The position numbers and the translations under genes are program-made. A DNA stretch of 64,000 nucleotides, from contig JAWPMT010000005.1 of the NCBI GenBank assembly GCA_033344775.1, forward strand, positions 975,501 to 1,039,500, written 5' to 3'. The first letter of the stretch is position 1. Every line of letters begins with the position of its first letter. A model generated the notes under the pieces. That model did no database searches. It was not told the origin of the DNA and was given only the letters and a program-made list of their open reading frames with translations. The DNA comes from Cytophagales bacterium (GTDB lineage Bacteria; Bacteroidota; Bacteroidia; Cytophagales; Cyclobacteriaceae). Shown piece by piece: positions 14,507 through 23,654 of this stretch.

Positions 14507-16183
14507 ATGTGTGGTATAGTCTGTGTATTGAATCGTGATAACGACGATGCTTCTGAATTAAGAAGTCAGGTTTTAAAGCAATCAAAGAGGGTTAGACATA
14601 GAGGACCGGATTGGTCTGGGATCTATGTTGGGGATAATGCAGTGATTGCGCACGAGCGACTTGCCATTGTTGATCCTCAGTCGGGTGTCCAACCACTCTA
14701 TTCTCCCGATAGGCAGCAGGTTTTGGCTGCTAATGGTGAAATATACAACCACAAGGAACTGAGAGCTGCCCTAAAAAGTGAGTATAACTTTGCCACGAAA
14801 TCAGATTGTGAAGTCTTGTTGGCACTCTACAAGGAACAAGGTCCCGACTTTGTAAAATCACTTAATGGTATTTTCGGTTTCTGCATTTATGATGAAGCTA
14901 AGGACGATTTTTTAGTGGCTCGCGACCATATGGGGATCATTCCTTTATACATGGGCTGGGATGTGAGAGGTCAATTGCACATCGCTTCAGAATTGAAAGC
15001 CATCGAGGGCTACTGCAACCAAATTAAGGAATTTCCTCCGGGACATTACCTTACCTCCAAAGATGAGGAGCCGGTCCAGTGGTATTCACGTGAGTGGACT
15101 TCTTTCGAGCAATTGGCAGACAAAGAGAAAACACAAATTGCACAATTACGTGACTCCCTAGAAAAAGCAGTACACCGGCAATTGATGACAGATGTGCCTT
15201 ACGGTGTGCTGTTGTCTGGTGGACTTGATTCTTCCGTAATTTCAGCACTTGCCAAAAAATATTCATCCAAACGCGTAGAATCCGGAGATAACGAGGGAGC
15301 CTGGTGGCCTGCTTTGCACTCCTTCGCCATTGGACTGAAAAACTCTCCCGATTTAATCGCTGCTCAAAAAGTAGCGGATCACATTGGCACCATTCACCAC
15401 GAAGTGAATTTCACCATACAGGAAGGGATGGATGCTTTGAGAGATGTGATCTATCACCTGGAAACGTATGATGTCACTACCATTCGGGCTTCTACGCCTA
15501 TGTACCTGCTTGCTCGTGTGATCAAATCCATGGGCATTAAAATGGTGCTTTCCGGTGAAGGGTCAGACGAACTGTTCGGTGGTTATCTCTACTTCCATAA
15601 AGCACCTAACCCAGAGGAATTCCATAAGGAAACCGTACGAAAGCTTTCCAAACTTCACATGTACGATTGCCTTAGAGCCAACAAGTCACTCGCTGCCTGG
15701 GGAGTAGAAGGTCGTGTACCTTTTCTGGACATTGAATTCATGGACACAGCGATGCATGTGGATCCGGCAGATAAGATGATCACTGGCGAGCGAATTGAGA
15801 AATGGATGCTTCGAAAGGCCTTTGAAGACATGTTGCCGGATGAAATTGTCTGGAGACAGAAAGAGCAGTTTTCTGATGGTGTGGGTTACGGCTGGATTGA
15901 TGCCCTTAAAGACCACACCAACGAAGTAGTATCCGACACGGACTTTGAGGTGGCGAAGTTCAAGTTCCCGATCAATACGCCACAGAGTAAAGAGGAGTAC
16001 TTCTATCGCAGCATTTTTGAAGAGCATTTCCCATCCGATGCTGCGGCTAAATGTGTGCCTTCGGTACCTTCCGTAGCCTGCAGTACACCTGAGGCTTTGG
16101 CATGGGATGCCTCATTTCAGAATGCTAATGAACCTTCCGGAAGAGCCGTAACACAGGTGCACGATTATGGCTACACCGAGTAA
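14507..16183 (+). CDS. asnB: Asparagine synthetase B (glutamine-hydrolysing)
   Basis: A 558-residue enzyme that makes asparagine from aspartate, glutamine and ATP. The N-terminal Ntn glutaminase domain starts at the catalytic Cys2 (MCGIVCVLN) and includes the RGPD motif (about 32-35) and NGEIYNH (76-82). The C-terminal synthetase domain carries the ATP pyrophosphatase P-loop SGGLDSS at 237-243 and SGEGSDELFGGY further on. Length and start match E. coli AsnB (about 554 residues). It is monocistronic, followed by an intrinsic terminator shared with the convergent dgkA remnant. Confidence 0.97.
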   Translation: MCGIVCVLNRDNDDASELRSQVLKQSKRVRHRGPDWSGIYVGDNAVIAHERLAIVDPQSGVQPLYSPDRQQVLAANGEIYNHKELRAALKSEYNFATKSDCEVLLALYKEQGPDFVKSLNGIFGFCIYDEAKDDFLVARDHMGIIPLYMGWDVRGQLHIASELKAIEGYCNQIKEFPPGHYLTSKDEEPVQWYSREWTSFEQLADKEKTQIAQLRDSLEKAVHRQLMTDVPYGVLLSGGLDSSVISALAKKYSSKRVESGDNEGAWWPALHSFAIGLKNSPDLIAAQKVADHIGTIHHEVNFTIQEGMDALRDVIYHLETYDVTTIRASTPMYLLARVIKSMGIKMVLSGEGSDELFGGYLYFHKAPNPEEFHKETVRKLSKLHMYDCLRANKSLAAWGVEGRVPFLDIEFMDTAMHVDPADKMITGERIEKWMLRKAFEDMLPDEIVWRQKEQFSDGVGYGWIDALKDHTNEVVSDTDFEVAKFKFPINTPQSKEEYFYRSIFEEHFPSDAAAKCVPSVPSVACSTPEALAWDASFQNANEPSGRAVTQVHDYGYTE

Positions 16184-16218
16184 TATCATTGCGTAAGAAG
16201 TAGAAACATGATTTAGAC

Positions 16219-16257
16219 AAAAGCCCTGTTATGTGACCCTGGCAGGGTTTTGTTTTT
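16219..16257 (+). terminator. Intrinsic terminator after asnB
   Basis: AAAAGCCCTG (16219-16228) pairs with CAGGGTTTT (16243-16251), with one bulged base, and a T-run follows. It lies 35 bases past the asnB stop and abuts the end of the convergent dgkA remnant, so it may work in both directions. Confidence 0.75.
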
Positions 16258-16632
16258 AAAACAATTGCGAAAAGAGTTTTGGGCCAAAAACAATTAATCC
16301 AATGGCAACAGCACCAATAGCCGCTAGAAGTACAGCCCCGGCAGCCACATCTTTGGACTTTTTCACTAATGGATGAAATTCTGGGGCGTTACATCTGCCA
16401 GAAACTCAAATGCCGTATTCAAGGCTTCAGCCATCCAAACCGAAACGATCGCTAAAATGATGAAACACCATTCGACAGTAGTTAATTGATAAACTACCGC
16501 CATTGCAATTGTGATTATAGTGGCGACAAAGTGAATCCATGCATTGTGCTGTGTCTTTAGCATCACCCATAAACCGGCAAATGCATATTTAAAGCTTCTT
16601 ATCCTTCCCGTAAATTCAAATGGTCGTTGCAT
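16256..16632 (-). pseudogene. dgkA: Diacylglycerol kinase family protein, frameshifted
   Basis: The first 85 or so residues (MQRPFEFTGRIRSF) with two membrane segments and the conserved MAEALNTAFEFLAD match prokaryotic diacylglycerol kinase, which phosphorylates diacylglycerol or undecaprenol. The frame then ends at 16366. In a neighbouring frame the missing C-terminus is intact (PEFHPLVKKSKDVAAGAV and a third membrane helix) down to TAA at 16256. Adding one C to the CCCC run near 16385 restores a 125-residue protein of normal length. Either a real one-base deletion or a homopolymer read error. Confidence 0.8.
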
Positions 16633-16698
16633 GATCGTTAGTTATTTTGTGCATCACTTTACAAATAAAGATATCTTCTTTTAGGCAATTCAAGGCCA

Positions 16699-17844
16699 TT
16701 ATTCCAAAACACCGATCATGCCGGTAGCGTGGTTTGCAAATGCAATGGTTCCATCGGCACTCAGACTCACATCGGTTGCTGGGATTTCCGTGGACAACCA
16801 CTCTAATCGGCCGTCAGTGGTAAGGGATGCCATGAAATAATTACTTCTAACTAATGCTTCAATGGGGCCAAATTGACCTCCCGAGAAATTATTTCCGGCA
16901 ACAACGATACGCCCGTTTTTCACCGCTATGTCCTGCAATTGGGTTGTGGAGGCTACCGTCCACTGAATGTTGGCTTCTCCATCTATTCTCAGGATATCTG
17001 AAACGGTGTTCAGGTATATTTCCGAATCATTAACCACTTCAAGCCCATATCCACAAGAGCCGAGGCTCTCATTGGTGTAAATCAACGCTCCGGCAGGGCT
17101 TATTTTTTTTAAGGAGATCATATCTGCAATGCACTCATAACAGTAAATGTTGCCGCTGTTGTCTACACCGAGTCCTCGTATGCTCGAAGCAGGTGCTGGT
17201 GGTGAAGGCAATGACCAAAGTACCTCTCCCGACGCATTGTATTTCACGATAGCTGCAGAGCCGAGAATATTTCCTAAGAAGGTATCTCCATTTTCCAGGC
17301 GTACGGTTCCATTAAATATACCTCCCAGGATAATATTACCTTCCTGATCAATGGCAATACCAGCAGGCTTATCATTCCCTGAACCGGAAATTTCTTGATT
17401 AGCAACCTGCGTGTTTGTTGCAGGGTTCAACTCCAGATACATCACATTCTGAAATCCCACGGCCTTGCCAGAGACAATGGGATTCCCATTGGGAAGAAAA
17501 GACAAATAATTGAGGTCGTGGAATACCTGTAACCCAAGATCCATGGTTGCTTCTATTTGACCCGATTGGTCCATTTGCAACAGAAAGCCATTCCTTATTC
17601 CCTGAGTTACTTGTTGAAGTCCTGTAATGCCCGGATTACCGGTATAATCACCTGTGATTAACAGTTTGTCTCCATTGCTCCACTCCACATCAATTGAACC
17701 CAAACTGCTAATTTGAGTGCTCCAGGAAATTGCCGGTACGCCCACGTTGGCTTCGGAAGCCATGCCTGGAGCATCATCACCAGCGCATGAAATGAATAAA
17801 GAACAAATCAATAAAGTAAAGAGGAAAAAGAAGTTGCGCATCAT
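16699..17844 (-). CDS. Beta-propeller-like lipoprotein
   Basis: A 381-residue predicted lipoprotein with lipobox LFISC (Cys20) followed by AGDDAP. Repeated short units around GNIILGG, GNIYCYE and GRIVVAG, each preceded by 'D-x-x-G/N', suggest an SBBP/NHL-type beta propeller (about residues 50-375). Such proteins usually sit on the outer membrane; no ligand is evident. The start is fixed by the signal peptide (MMRNFFFLFTLLICSLF). A perfect inverted repeat lies 43 bases upstream. Confidence 0.75.
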   Translation of the reverse strand: MMRNFFFLFTLLICSLFISCAGDDAPGMASEANVGVPAISWSTQISSLGSIDVEWSNGDKLLITGDYTGNPGITGLQQVTQGIRNGFLLQMDQSGQIEATMDLGLQVFHDLNYLSFLPNGNPIVSGKAVGFQNVMYLELNPATNTQVANQEISGSGNDKPAGIAIDQEGNIILGGIFNGTVRLENGDTFLGNILGSAAIVKYNASGEVLWSLPSPPAPASSIRGLGVDNSGNIYCYECIADMISLKKISPAGALIYTNESLGSCGYGLEVVNDSEIYLNTVSDILRIDGEANIQWTVASTTQLQDIAVKNGRIVVAGNNFSGGQFGPIEALVRSNYFMASLTTDGRLEWLSTEIPATDVSLSADGTIAFANHATGMIGVLE

Positions 17845-17886
17845 CAGGACATTTTTCGATCAAAAAAAAGCCCTATTGGACAAATT

Positions 17887-17912
17887 CAAAATACCGTGTT
17901 CAGGGTATTTTG
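17887..17912. promoter_or_regulatory. Perfect inverted repeat upstream of the lipoprotein gene
   Basis: CAAAATACC (17887-17895) and GGTATTTTG (17904-17912) form a 9-bp stem with an 8-base loop, 43 bases before the start at 17844. It could be an operator or a leader hairpin. The rest of the 17845-18162 gap holds no gene. Confidence 0.35.
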
Positions 17913-18090
17913 GAGGCAGTATTTGATAATCCTATGCCTGATTAACGTCAGCAACTCAATTTCAAGAAAGTATTTGAATTGACGACTTTGCAAGTTTCGA
18001 AATCCGTCTGGTTCCCTGGATGTCCTGAATGTAACTATTTCTGTTGGAATCAGACTTTTTGGAGGTACCTCTTAATCTGTTCCCTGCCTT

Positions 18091-18156
18091 TTAAAGTATC
18101 GGATTCTCAAACGGTTTACAAGTGACCTGGCCATCCTATCGATTTTAGTGGTGTAA
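18091..18156. other. Possible attC relic outside the array
   Basis: The stretch TAAAGTATCGGATTCT ... GTTTACAAGTGAC ... CCTATCGATTTTAG follows the order and spacing of the right half of the attC sites at 3985-4103 and 10346-10465 (TAAAATATCAGATTCT, GTTTGCAAGTGAC, CCTATGGATTTTTAG). The left half is not clear. It lies 6 kb outside the array, between a lipoprotein gene and a cytochrome gene. Similarity judged by eye only. Confidence 0.35.
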
Positions 18157-18162
18157 TACTCC

Positions 18163-20220
18163 TCAATTCAACAAAATCTCATCCAGGAAGATCCAGCTTT
18201 TACCATCGGGATTGGGATGCCACCAGGGGTTTTTCTGCACATTTCGAATGTCAACACGAACAAATTTTGCGTCCTTTATATTGACCGGCACATCAAAATA
18301 ATTCATTTCATCCACCAATGTCTTGGGTTGTTCCAGGGGAAAATCGACCTTTCCCGCAGCCTCAAATTGCTTACCATCTTTTGAATAAGAAATTGAAATC
18401 ATTGTCGGATAAAAGATCCAGCTTCCTTGTGCAGACAAGGCACTAACTGTCACCCGGTTTAAATCCGATGCATTGGCTAATTCCAACGTCACAGTAGCAT
18501 CTTCTCCTTCATATCCAATCCATTTGCCATCTGTAAAACGCTGGGTGCCTTTAAGACCATCAATGAGCGTCAATCCACCCATTCCCTTATATTTTTCACT
18601 TGGATGCTTGGCCAGTACTGCCTTAACCGGCACCAACTCGGTAGCAATCAATCTTTTTTCAGCAACATCACTCGCATCCCACCCTGGTTTATGGCTAATG
18701 GCTTTCAAAAACACGGATTTAGTGATCACAATTGGTTCATCATATCGTTCACTGAGCGTATCAGGTTCGGATCCATCCAGTGTATAATAAATACTTGCAC
18801 CTCTCAAAGCCGTCTTCATTTCCAACTCCACCGTGCCTTGAAAGATCTCTTTATCAATGGAGAAAATAGGGGGTGCCATCAGACTTGCATCAAAAATATC
18901 ATCATAAGCCCCTTCATGAATATTTAACAATGGCTTTGCATTTTTCAAATCTTCCAGCGCATCCCTGGTTGTGTTAGCATTCCAAACATAGAGGTTTTTC
19001 AATCCTGGCATCTCCTTCAACATCGGAATCACTTCATCCGTCACAGCTGTACCATAGAGGTTCAGTGACTCCAGGTATTGCAGGGCTGATAATGCTCCGA
19101 TGGTCTTTTCTGAAATGGCAGTATTCTGCAATTGCAGTTTCTTCAGGTAAGTAAACTTTGACAATTGACTGCTCTGATCATCTGTGAAATCACTACCAGC
19201 CAGATTCAACTCCAATACATTTTCCGCAATGGATCGAATGGGTTTCAAACCTTTCTCCTGAATATCATCACGAAAAGCAAGATTGACAATGACCATGGGA
19301 TTTTCTTCAGCAACGGGTTGTACCGCGTAACCTTCTTCCCAAAACCCTTGATATTCTTTTTCACTGAGTGGATCAACATCATCATATGCCACTTTAGACA
19401 CAGGCTGACTGAACTTTTGCAGAATGTCATCCAATGGTTCTCGTTCCTCCATTTCTGCCACCCGACACTCGATACAGGCTTCATTGCTAATCCACCATTG
19501 AAGTAAGGCGATCTCATCCGCGGTTAGCTGGGATTTCCCTTTCGGTGGCATGTGCTTATCATCTTCCATTGGTAAGTCTACTCGCTTCAAAAAACTGCTG
19601 TTCAAATGGTCTTCAAAGTCAAAAATGGCTCCTCCCTTTCCTCCGGACAATAAGCCTGCTGTAGTGGTCATGACCAGTTCTCCTTTTGCTTTGGAAGGGT
19701 TATGACAAGAATTGCATTTCGTATCCAGGATAGGTTTGATGATCTGGTCAAAAACAAGGGCTTCATCGATATTGGGAATGATGATTGTGCCATCAACCGG
19801 CTTACTGAACAGATAATCTTCACCATGGGTCATGTTACCACCGAAATGCCCAGTAAAAACCAACAAGAGTGAAACCAGTGCCAGTACCGGAAATTGATAT
19901 TGCTGAAAGTATTGCTTCGCATGATTGAGAAAGGCCAGCACGGAGACGACAGCCAGTACAATTCCCATCCACTTGTGCCAGTTCAAGGCAGCATTTTCAT
20001 AACCTCCTTCATCCGCCAACATGAGCCCGGTAGCTACTGCGGCAATCGAAGATGCTGCCCCTAGAAATAAGGCAATCCCGATGGAGAAATCCATGTCTGT
20101 CCTTTTCTTCAAGCGCTTCACTACTTCCAATGCAAAAGCAAAGAACAGGATCCCAATGGGCATATGCACAATCAAGGGATGAAAACGGGCGATGTTCAAA
20201 TAGAAACCGGGTTCTTGCAT
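18163..20220 (-). CDS. DUF2231 membrane / cytochrome c / leucine-rich / chitobiase-C-like fusion protein
   Basis: A 685-residue protein with several domains in order. It opens with a DUF2231-like four-helix membrane region (about 8-128, starting FHPLIVHMPIG). A planctomycete-type cytochrome c domain follows, with one haem motif C169-N-S-C172-H173. Next are leucine-rich-like repeats (about 330-430), an Fn3-associated/chitobiase C-terminal domain (about 455-530, IYYTLDGSEP) and an F5/8-type beta sandwich (about 545-685). It lacks a classical signal peptide but is membrane-embedded. It is the last gene of a five-gene operon. Probably an electron-transfer or sensing partner of the DUF1549/1553 protein; role inferred. 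Confidence 0.85.
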   Translation of the reverse strand: MQEPGFYLNIARFHPLIVHMPIGILFFAFALEVVKRLKKRTDMDFSIGIALFLGAASSIAAVATGLMLADEGGYENAALNWHKWMGIVLAVVSVLAFLNHAKQYFQQYQFPVLALVSLLLVFTGHFGGNMTHGEDYLFSKPVDGTIIIPNIDEALVFDQIIKPILDTKCNSCHNPSKAKGELVMTTTAGLLSGGKGGAIFDFEDHLNSSFLKRVDLPMEDDKHMPPKGKSQLTADEIALLQWWISNEACIECRVAEMEEREPLDDILQKFSQPVSKVAYDDVDPLSEKEYQGFWEEGYAVQPVAEENPMVIVNLAFRDDIQEKGLKPIRSIAENVLELNLAGSDFTDDQSSQLSKFTYLKKLQLQNTAISEKTIGALSALQYLESLNLYGTAVTDEVIPMLKEMPGLKNLYVWNANTTRDALEDLKNAKPLLNIHEGAYDDIFDASLMAPPIFSIDKEIFQGTVELEMKTALRGASIYYTLDGSEPDTLSERYDEPIVITKSVFLKAISHKPGWDASDVAEKRLIATELVPVKAVLAKHPSEKYKGMGGLTLIDGLKGTQRFTDGKWIGYEGEDATVTLELANASDLNRVTVSALSAQGSWIFYPTMISISYSKDGKQFEAAGKVDFPLEQPKTLVDEMNYFDVPVNIKDAKFVRVDIRNVQKNPWWHPNPDGKSWIFLDEILLN

Positions 20221-20223
20221 GGA

Positions 20224-21009
20224 TTAATTACTAATAAAAATTTCGTCAATGAATAGCCAGGGGGTGGTACCTCTACCGTCGTGCCAGGCAGGTATCTCAT
20301 CCATGAGCACGTTTACTTGTATGGTCCCCTGAACCTTGTTTTCCAGAGGAATGGTAATGAATTGAAAGGTTTTAGACGCAAATGCAGTAGGCGGAGCAGT
20401 CTTCCACTGCCCAACCTGAGTTTCCCCTTTCCAAACTTCGATCCGAGAAGGAGCAAAGATCCAGGAACCATGATCGGCCAGCACACTTAAATTCAATTGA
20501 TCAATCGACGTATCTGCTCTTATTTCAAAAGTGACAGTATCTGAGGAAAACCCCAACCAATGACCATCTCTGAAGTTCATGGACCCTTTTCGAGAATCAA
20601 ACAAGGAAGCAGCGCCTTGACCCGCATACTGTGGAGCTGGATCCGGAGAATAGGACACATTAATGTCTTTCCCCTTTGTTATTCTAAATACCTGCACACT
20701 GACCATTTCGCTTGGCTGATAATCGCGATGGAAAGCTTTTGCTTTGATCGTGGCTGAAATTTTCACGGTAATTGGTCGTTTAAACAGGGGGCTGTTTTCG
20801 GTAACTTCTTCTCCTTCCAAAGCATACCTTAGTTCCACACCTTCTACATCGAGATCGAGGCTTACAGTGCTAGATGTTTCGAAAAATGGCTGAGTCGCTT
20901 CGATGGCTGGTGGTGCTAACTGGAAGTGGCCGATTGGGGTGTATTGAGCGTGTAACGGAATTAATCCAAATAAAAACACGATCCCGATCAACCTCAACTT
21001 AAGCGTCAT
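20224..21009 (-). CDS. Secreted chitobiase-C-like / discoidin-like domain protein
   Basis: About 261 residues from the ATG at 21009, where a signal peptide begins (MTLKLRLIGIVFLFGLIPLHAQ). An in-frame start at 21135 would place 42 residues coded by a palindromic repeat before the signal, so it is rejected. The domains are an Fn3-associated/chitobiase C-terminal-like beta sandwich (about 45-115) and an F5/8-like sandwich (about 140-260). These two domains repeat the C-terminal half of the downstream 685-residue protein, three bases away, suggesting duplication. Likely periplasmic or surface exposed. Confidence 0.75.
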   Translation of the reverse strand: MTLKLRLIGIVFLFGLIPLHAQYTPIGHFQLAPPAIEATQPFFETSSTVSLDLDVEGVELRYALEGEEVTENSPLFKRPITVKISATIKAKAFHRDYQPSEMVSVQVFRITKGKDINVSYSPDPAPQYAGQGAASLFDSRKGSMNFRDGHWLGFSSDTVTFEIRADTSIDQLNLSVLADHGSWIFAPSRIEVWKGETQVGQWKTAPPTAFASKTFQFITIPLENKVQGTIQVNVLMDEIPAWHDGRGTTPWLFIDEIFISN

Positions 21010-21126
21010 TCCTGTGCTATACAGGAATCTCAAATTAAGATCTGCTAGCCGATGATGAGATTCCTGCCGCTCCCGGATGGGAACAAAGTCAGGAATGACG
21101 AACTCAATTTTATGGCTTAAGTTGAG
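20993..21126. repeat. Nested palindromic repeat, family A (long copy)
   Basis: The outer arms CTCAACTTAAGC (20993-21004) and GCTTAAGTTGAG (21115-21126) are perfectly complementary. Just inside are CGTCATTCCTG (from 21004) and CAGGAATGACG (ending 21100), plus further hairpins built from CAGGAATCTCA and TGAGATTCCTG. It shares the arm order and an AT-rich spacer with the element at 26221-26283, in the opposite orientation. It overlaps the start region of the downstream secreted protein gene. Confidence 0.75.
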
Positions 21127-21131
21127 TTTCA

Positions 21132-22160
21132 TCACACCCTCTTCAATTTAATCGGATAGGCCCCGAAGGCATTCCACTGTGGTACATAGAGGTTATCGTC
21201 CCGATCCACGCAAACATCATGGGGGTGGCGGAAGATCTTGAAGGCTTGTCGGATTGGTTTCAAAGCACCCTCCTGATAGCGAGGTGTAGTTCCTCCGGGA
21301 GCTGAAACCAATTGATTGTTCTCATCTAATACGGAGATAAATCCGGTTCCTTCGGAGCCATCACCTGACCAAATGGTAGCCAGGTATACCTGGTTGTCCT
21401 TGATCACGGGTCTGCAAATAAATGCTCCCGGCAAATGAATGGATTCCAGGTATTCGCCTTCCATTGAAAAGCGTTTCAGTTTATTCGCCATGCGGTCGGT
21501 GATCAACAAAGTAGGCTGTTTTCCTCCTCGCTGATCGACGCAAATACCATGTGCATTGGAAAAGTGATGTTCTTCTTCTCCCCGACCTCCAAAGATGTTT
21601 TTCAATTGACCCTGGGTATCATAATGCATGATGTATTGTGAGCCGTACCCATCCGCAACGTAAATATCTCCATTGTCAGCAATGGCCGTCTCTGTTGGCA
21701 CATAGGCACCTGCTTCTTTGTATTTCCCTGATTCCCTGGGATAAGGAAGTGTCATGATCACTTTTCCTTTCAAATCGGTTTTGATCACCTCATGTCGACT
21801 ATTATCTGCGATATAGAGAAAATCTTCGCCCCCTTCATCTTTCAATGTCAAGCCATGGGCACCGGGATAATCATTGCCCCAGGTTTTGAGCAGCTTGCCA
21901 GATTTATCATAGATAATGACGTTGTTTTTCGTCTCGTTGGTCAGCAAAATCAGTCTCCCCTGGCTGTCCTCTACCATTTCATGGCAGTCTTTCACAGGAT
22001 AATAGGTCGCATTCAATGCACCCCAGTTCAGATCGACCTTGTAACGAAAGTCTCCATGGCCAATGATCTGGTCTTGCTCGATACCTGAAAATCCCGACAT
22101 GACCAGTCCCGCGCCTAGCAAACCACCACCACTGCTTTTGATGAATGTTCTCCTCCGCAT
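21132..22160 (-). CDS. Tat-exported NHL-repeat protein
   Basis: A 342-residue protein with a twin-arginine type signal ([18 protein letters not shown]). It is followed by about six NHL beta-propeller repeats, recognisable by G-x-x-D-F-L-Y-I-A-D-N (about residue 112), NGDIYVADGYGSQ (about 164) and DDNLYVPQWNAFG (about 320). The propeller resembles peptidylglycine amidating-lyase-like folds, but the catalytic set cannot be confirmed. The start codon overlaps the stop of the DUF1501 gene (TGATG), so translation is coupled. Tat export suggests folding with a cofactor or co-export with the DUF1501 protein. Confidence 0.85.
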   Translation of the reverse strand: MRRRTFIKSSGGGLLGAGLVMSGFSGIEQDQIIGHGDFRYKVDLNWGALNATYYPVKDCHEMVEDSQGRLILLTNETKNNVIIYDKSGKLLKTWGNDYPGAHGLTLKDEGGEDFLYIADNSRHEVIKTDLKGKVIMTLPYPRESGKYKEAGAYVPTETAIADNGDIYVADGYGSQYIMHYDTQGQLKNIFGGRGEEEHHFSNAHGICVDQRGGKQPTLLITDRMANKLKRFSMEGEYLESIHLPGAFICRPVIKDNQVYLATIWSGDGSEGTGFISVLDENNQLVSAPGGTTPRYQEGALKPIRQAFKIFRHPHDVCVDRDDNLYVPQWNAFGAYPIKLKRV

Positions 22161-23650
22161 CAGGTAAGAATGTCTTTTACCACATGGCCTTCTACATCGG
22201 TCAAACGATATCGCCTACCTTGATATTTGTAAGTCAATCTTTCATGATCGATCCCTAGTTGATGCAACAGGGTTGCCTGGAAATCATGTACATGTACTGG
22301 GTCTTTCACAATGTTATATCCAAATTCATCGGTCTCGCCATAGACGATCCCTGACTTGATGCCACCTCCGGCCATCCACATCGAAAAACATCTGGGATGG
22401 TGATCGCGACCATAATTGGTTTCTGTCAATGTTCCTTGCGAATAGTTGGTCCGGCCAAATTCTCCACCCCAAATGACCAGCGTATCTTCTAACATGCCGC
22501 GTTGCTTGAGGTCCATGACCAGCGCCGCAGAAGCCTGATCCACATCTTTCGCTTGCTTTTCAATTGCTCCAGGCAGGTTATCATGTTGATCCCAACCCAT
22601 ATGGTACAACTGAATAAATTTCACTCCTTTTTCAGCCAGTCTTCTGGCCAGGATACAATTCGCGGCAAAGGTGCCCGGCTTTAATGCATCAGGTCCGTAC
22701 ATCTGGTAGATGTAATCTGGTTCATCATCGATGTTCATCACTTCGGGTACAGATGTCTGCATGCGATAGGCCATTTCATATTGAGCAATTCGGCTTTGGA
22801 TCTCAGGATCGCCAAATTGTTCGTATTGCATGTTGTTGAGTTGAAAAAGCTTGTCCAACATCTTTCGCCGACTGTTCCTGGTGAGGCCTTTTGGATCATT
22901 CAAATACAATACCGGGTCTTTTGCAGCCCTGAACTGTACTCCTTGATGTAAGGAATGCAAGAATCCGTTCCCCCAAAGTCTGGAATACAGAGGTTGCGCG
23001 AAAGGTCTTCCTGTACCTCTCGATAACAGGACAGAAAAAGAAGGCAGATTTTCGTTTTCACTACCCAATCCATAACTCATCCAGGAACCAATACTGGGTC
23101 TACCCGGTTGCTGTGAACCCGTTTGAAAAAAGGTGATGGCCGGATCATGATTAATGGCCTCCGTATACATCGAATTGATGATGCAGAGCTCGTCAGATAT
23201 TTTGGACGTGTATGGGAGCAGATCACTGATCCAGGCGCCGTTCTGGCCTCGTTGTTTGAATTCGAATTGGGAACCGACCAGCGGAAAATTGTCCTGACCG
23301 GAAGTCATTCCTGTCAGTCGTTGACCATTGCGTATGGATTCAGGCAAATCCTCTCCTCTTCGCTTATTCAACAGGGGTTTATAATCAAATAGCTCCAATT
23401 GAGAAGGCCCTCCACTCTGAAACAGATAGATGACCCGCTTCGCTTTAGCTGCATGATGCAAGACATCCAGTGTTCCCTGGATTCGACCATTGGCTCCTTC
23501 CGCTTGTAGCACACCTTTCTCCTTACGAAACATCTTCATTCCCATCAGGCTACCAAGTGCCAAGGTCCCTGCGCCGAGTGCAGCCTTCCCCAAAAAAGCG
23601 CGTCGGTTTTCACTCAATGCATATTCTTCTAATTCTTTTTTCATCTCCAT
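22160..23650 (-). CDS. DUF1501 Tat-exported sulfatase-fold protein
   Basis: A 496-residue protein. It has a twin-arginine signal near residues 16-40 ([15 protein letters not shown]) followed by a DUF1501 domain, which has an alkaline-phosphatase/sulfatase-like fold. Visible motifs include [17 protein letters not shown] (about 73-89), the [11 protein letters not shown] segment and [11 protein letters not shown] (about 398). The partner gene encoding DUF1549/DUF1553 ends five bases upstream; this pairing is very common in Planctomycetota, Verrucomicrobiota and some Bacteroidota. The biochemical function is not established. Confidence 0.9.
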   Translation of the reverse strand: MEMKKELEEYALSENRRAFLGKAALGAGTLALGSLMGMKMFRKEKGVLQAEGANGRIQGTLDVLHHAAKAKRVIYLFQSGGPSQLELFDYKPLLNKRRGEDLPESIRNGQRLTGMTSGQDNFPLVGSQFEFKQRGQNGAWISDLLPYTSKISDELCIINSMYTEAINHDPAITFFQTGSQQPGRPSIGSWMSYGLGSENENLPSFSVLLSRGTGRPFAQPLYSRLWGNGFLHSLHQGVQFRAAKDPVLYLNDPKGLTRNSRRKMLDKLFQLNNMQYEQFGDPEIQSRIAQYEMAYRMQTSVPEVMNIDDEPDYIYQMYGPDALKPGTFAANCILARRLAEKGVKFIQLYHMGWDQHDNLPGAIEKQAKDVDQASAALVMDLKQRGMLEDTLVIWGGEFGRTNYSQGTLTETNYGRDHHPRCFSMWMAGGGIKSGIVYGETDEFGYNIVKDPVHVHDFQATLLHQLGIDHERLTYKYQGRRYRLTDVEGHVVKDILT

Positions 23651-23654
23651 CGTA

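Noticed and set aside
16366-16385. Programmed frameshifting in dgkA
   Set aside because: The run is CCCC without a slippery heptamer or downstream structure; a deletion or read error is simpler.
17941-17956. TAACGTCAGC as the left end of an attC relic
   Set aside because: It does not pair convincingly with the right-hand motif at 18156, so only the right half is reported.
20224-21135. 303-residue version of the chitobiase-C-like protein
   Set aside because: The extra 42 residues come from the palindromic repeat and precede a good signal peptide.
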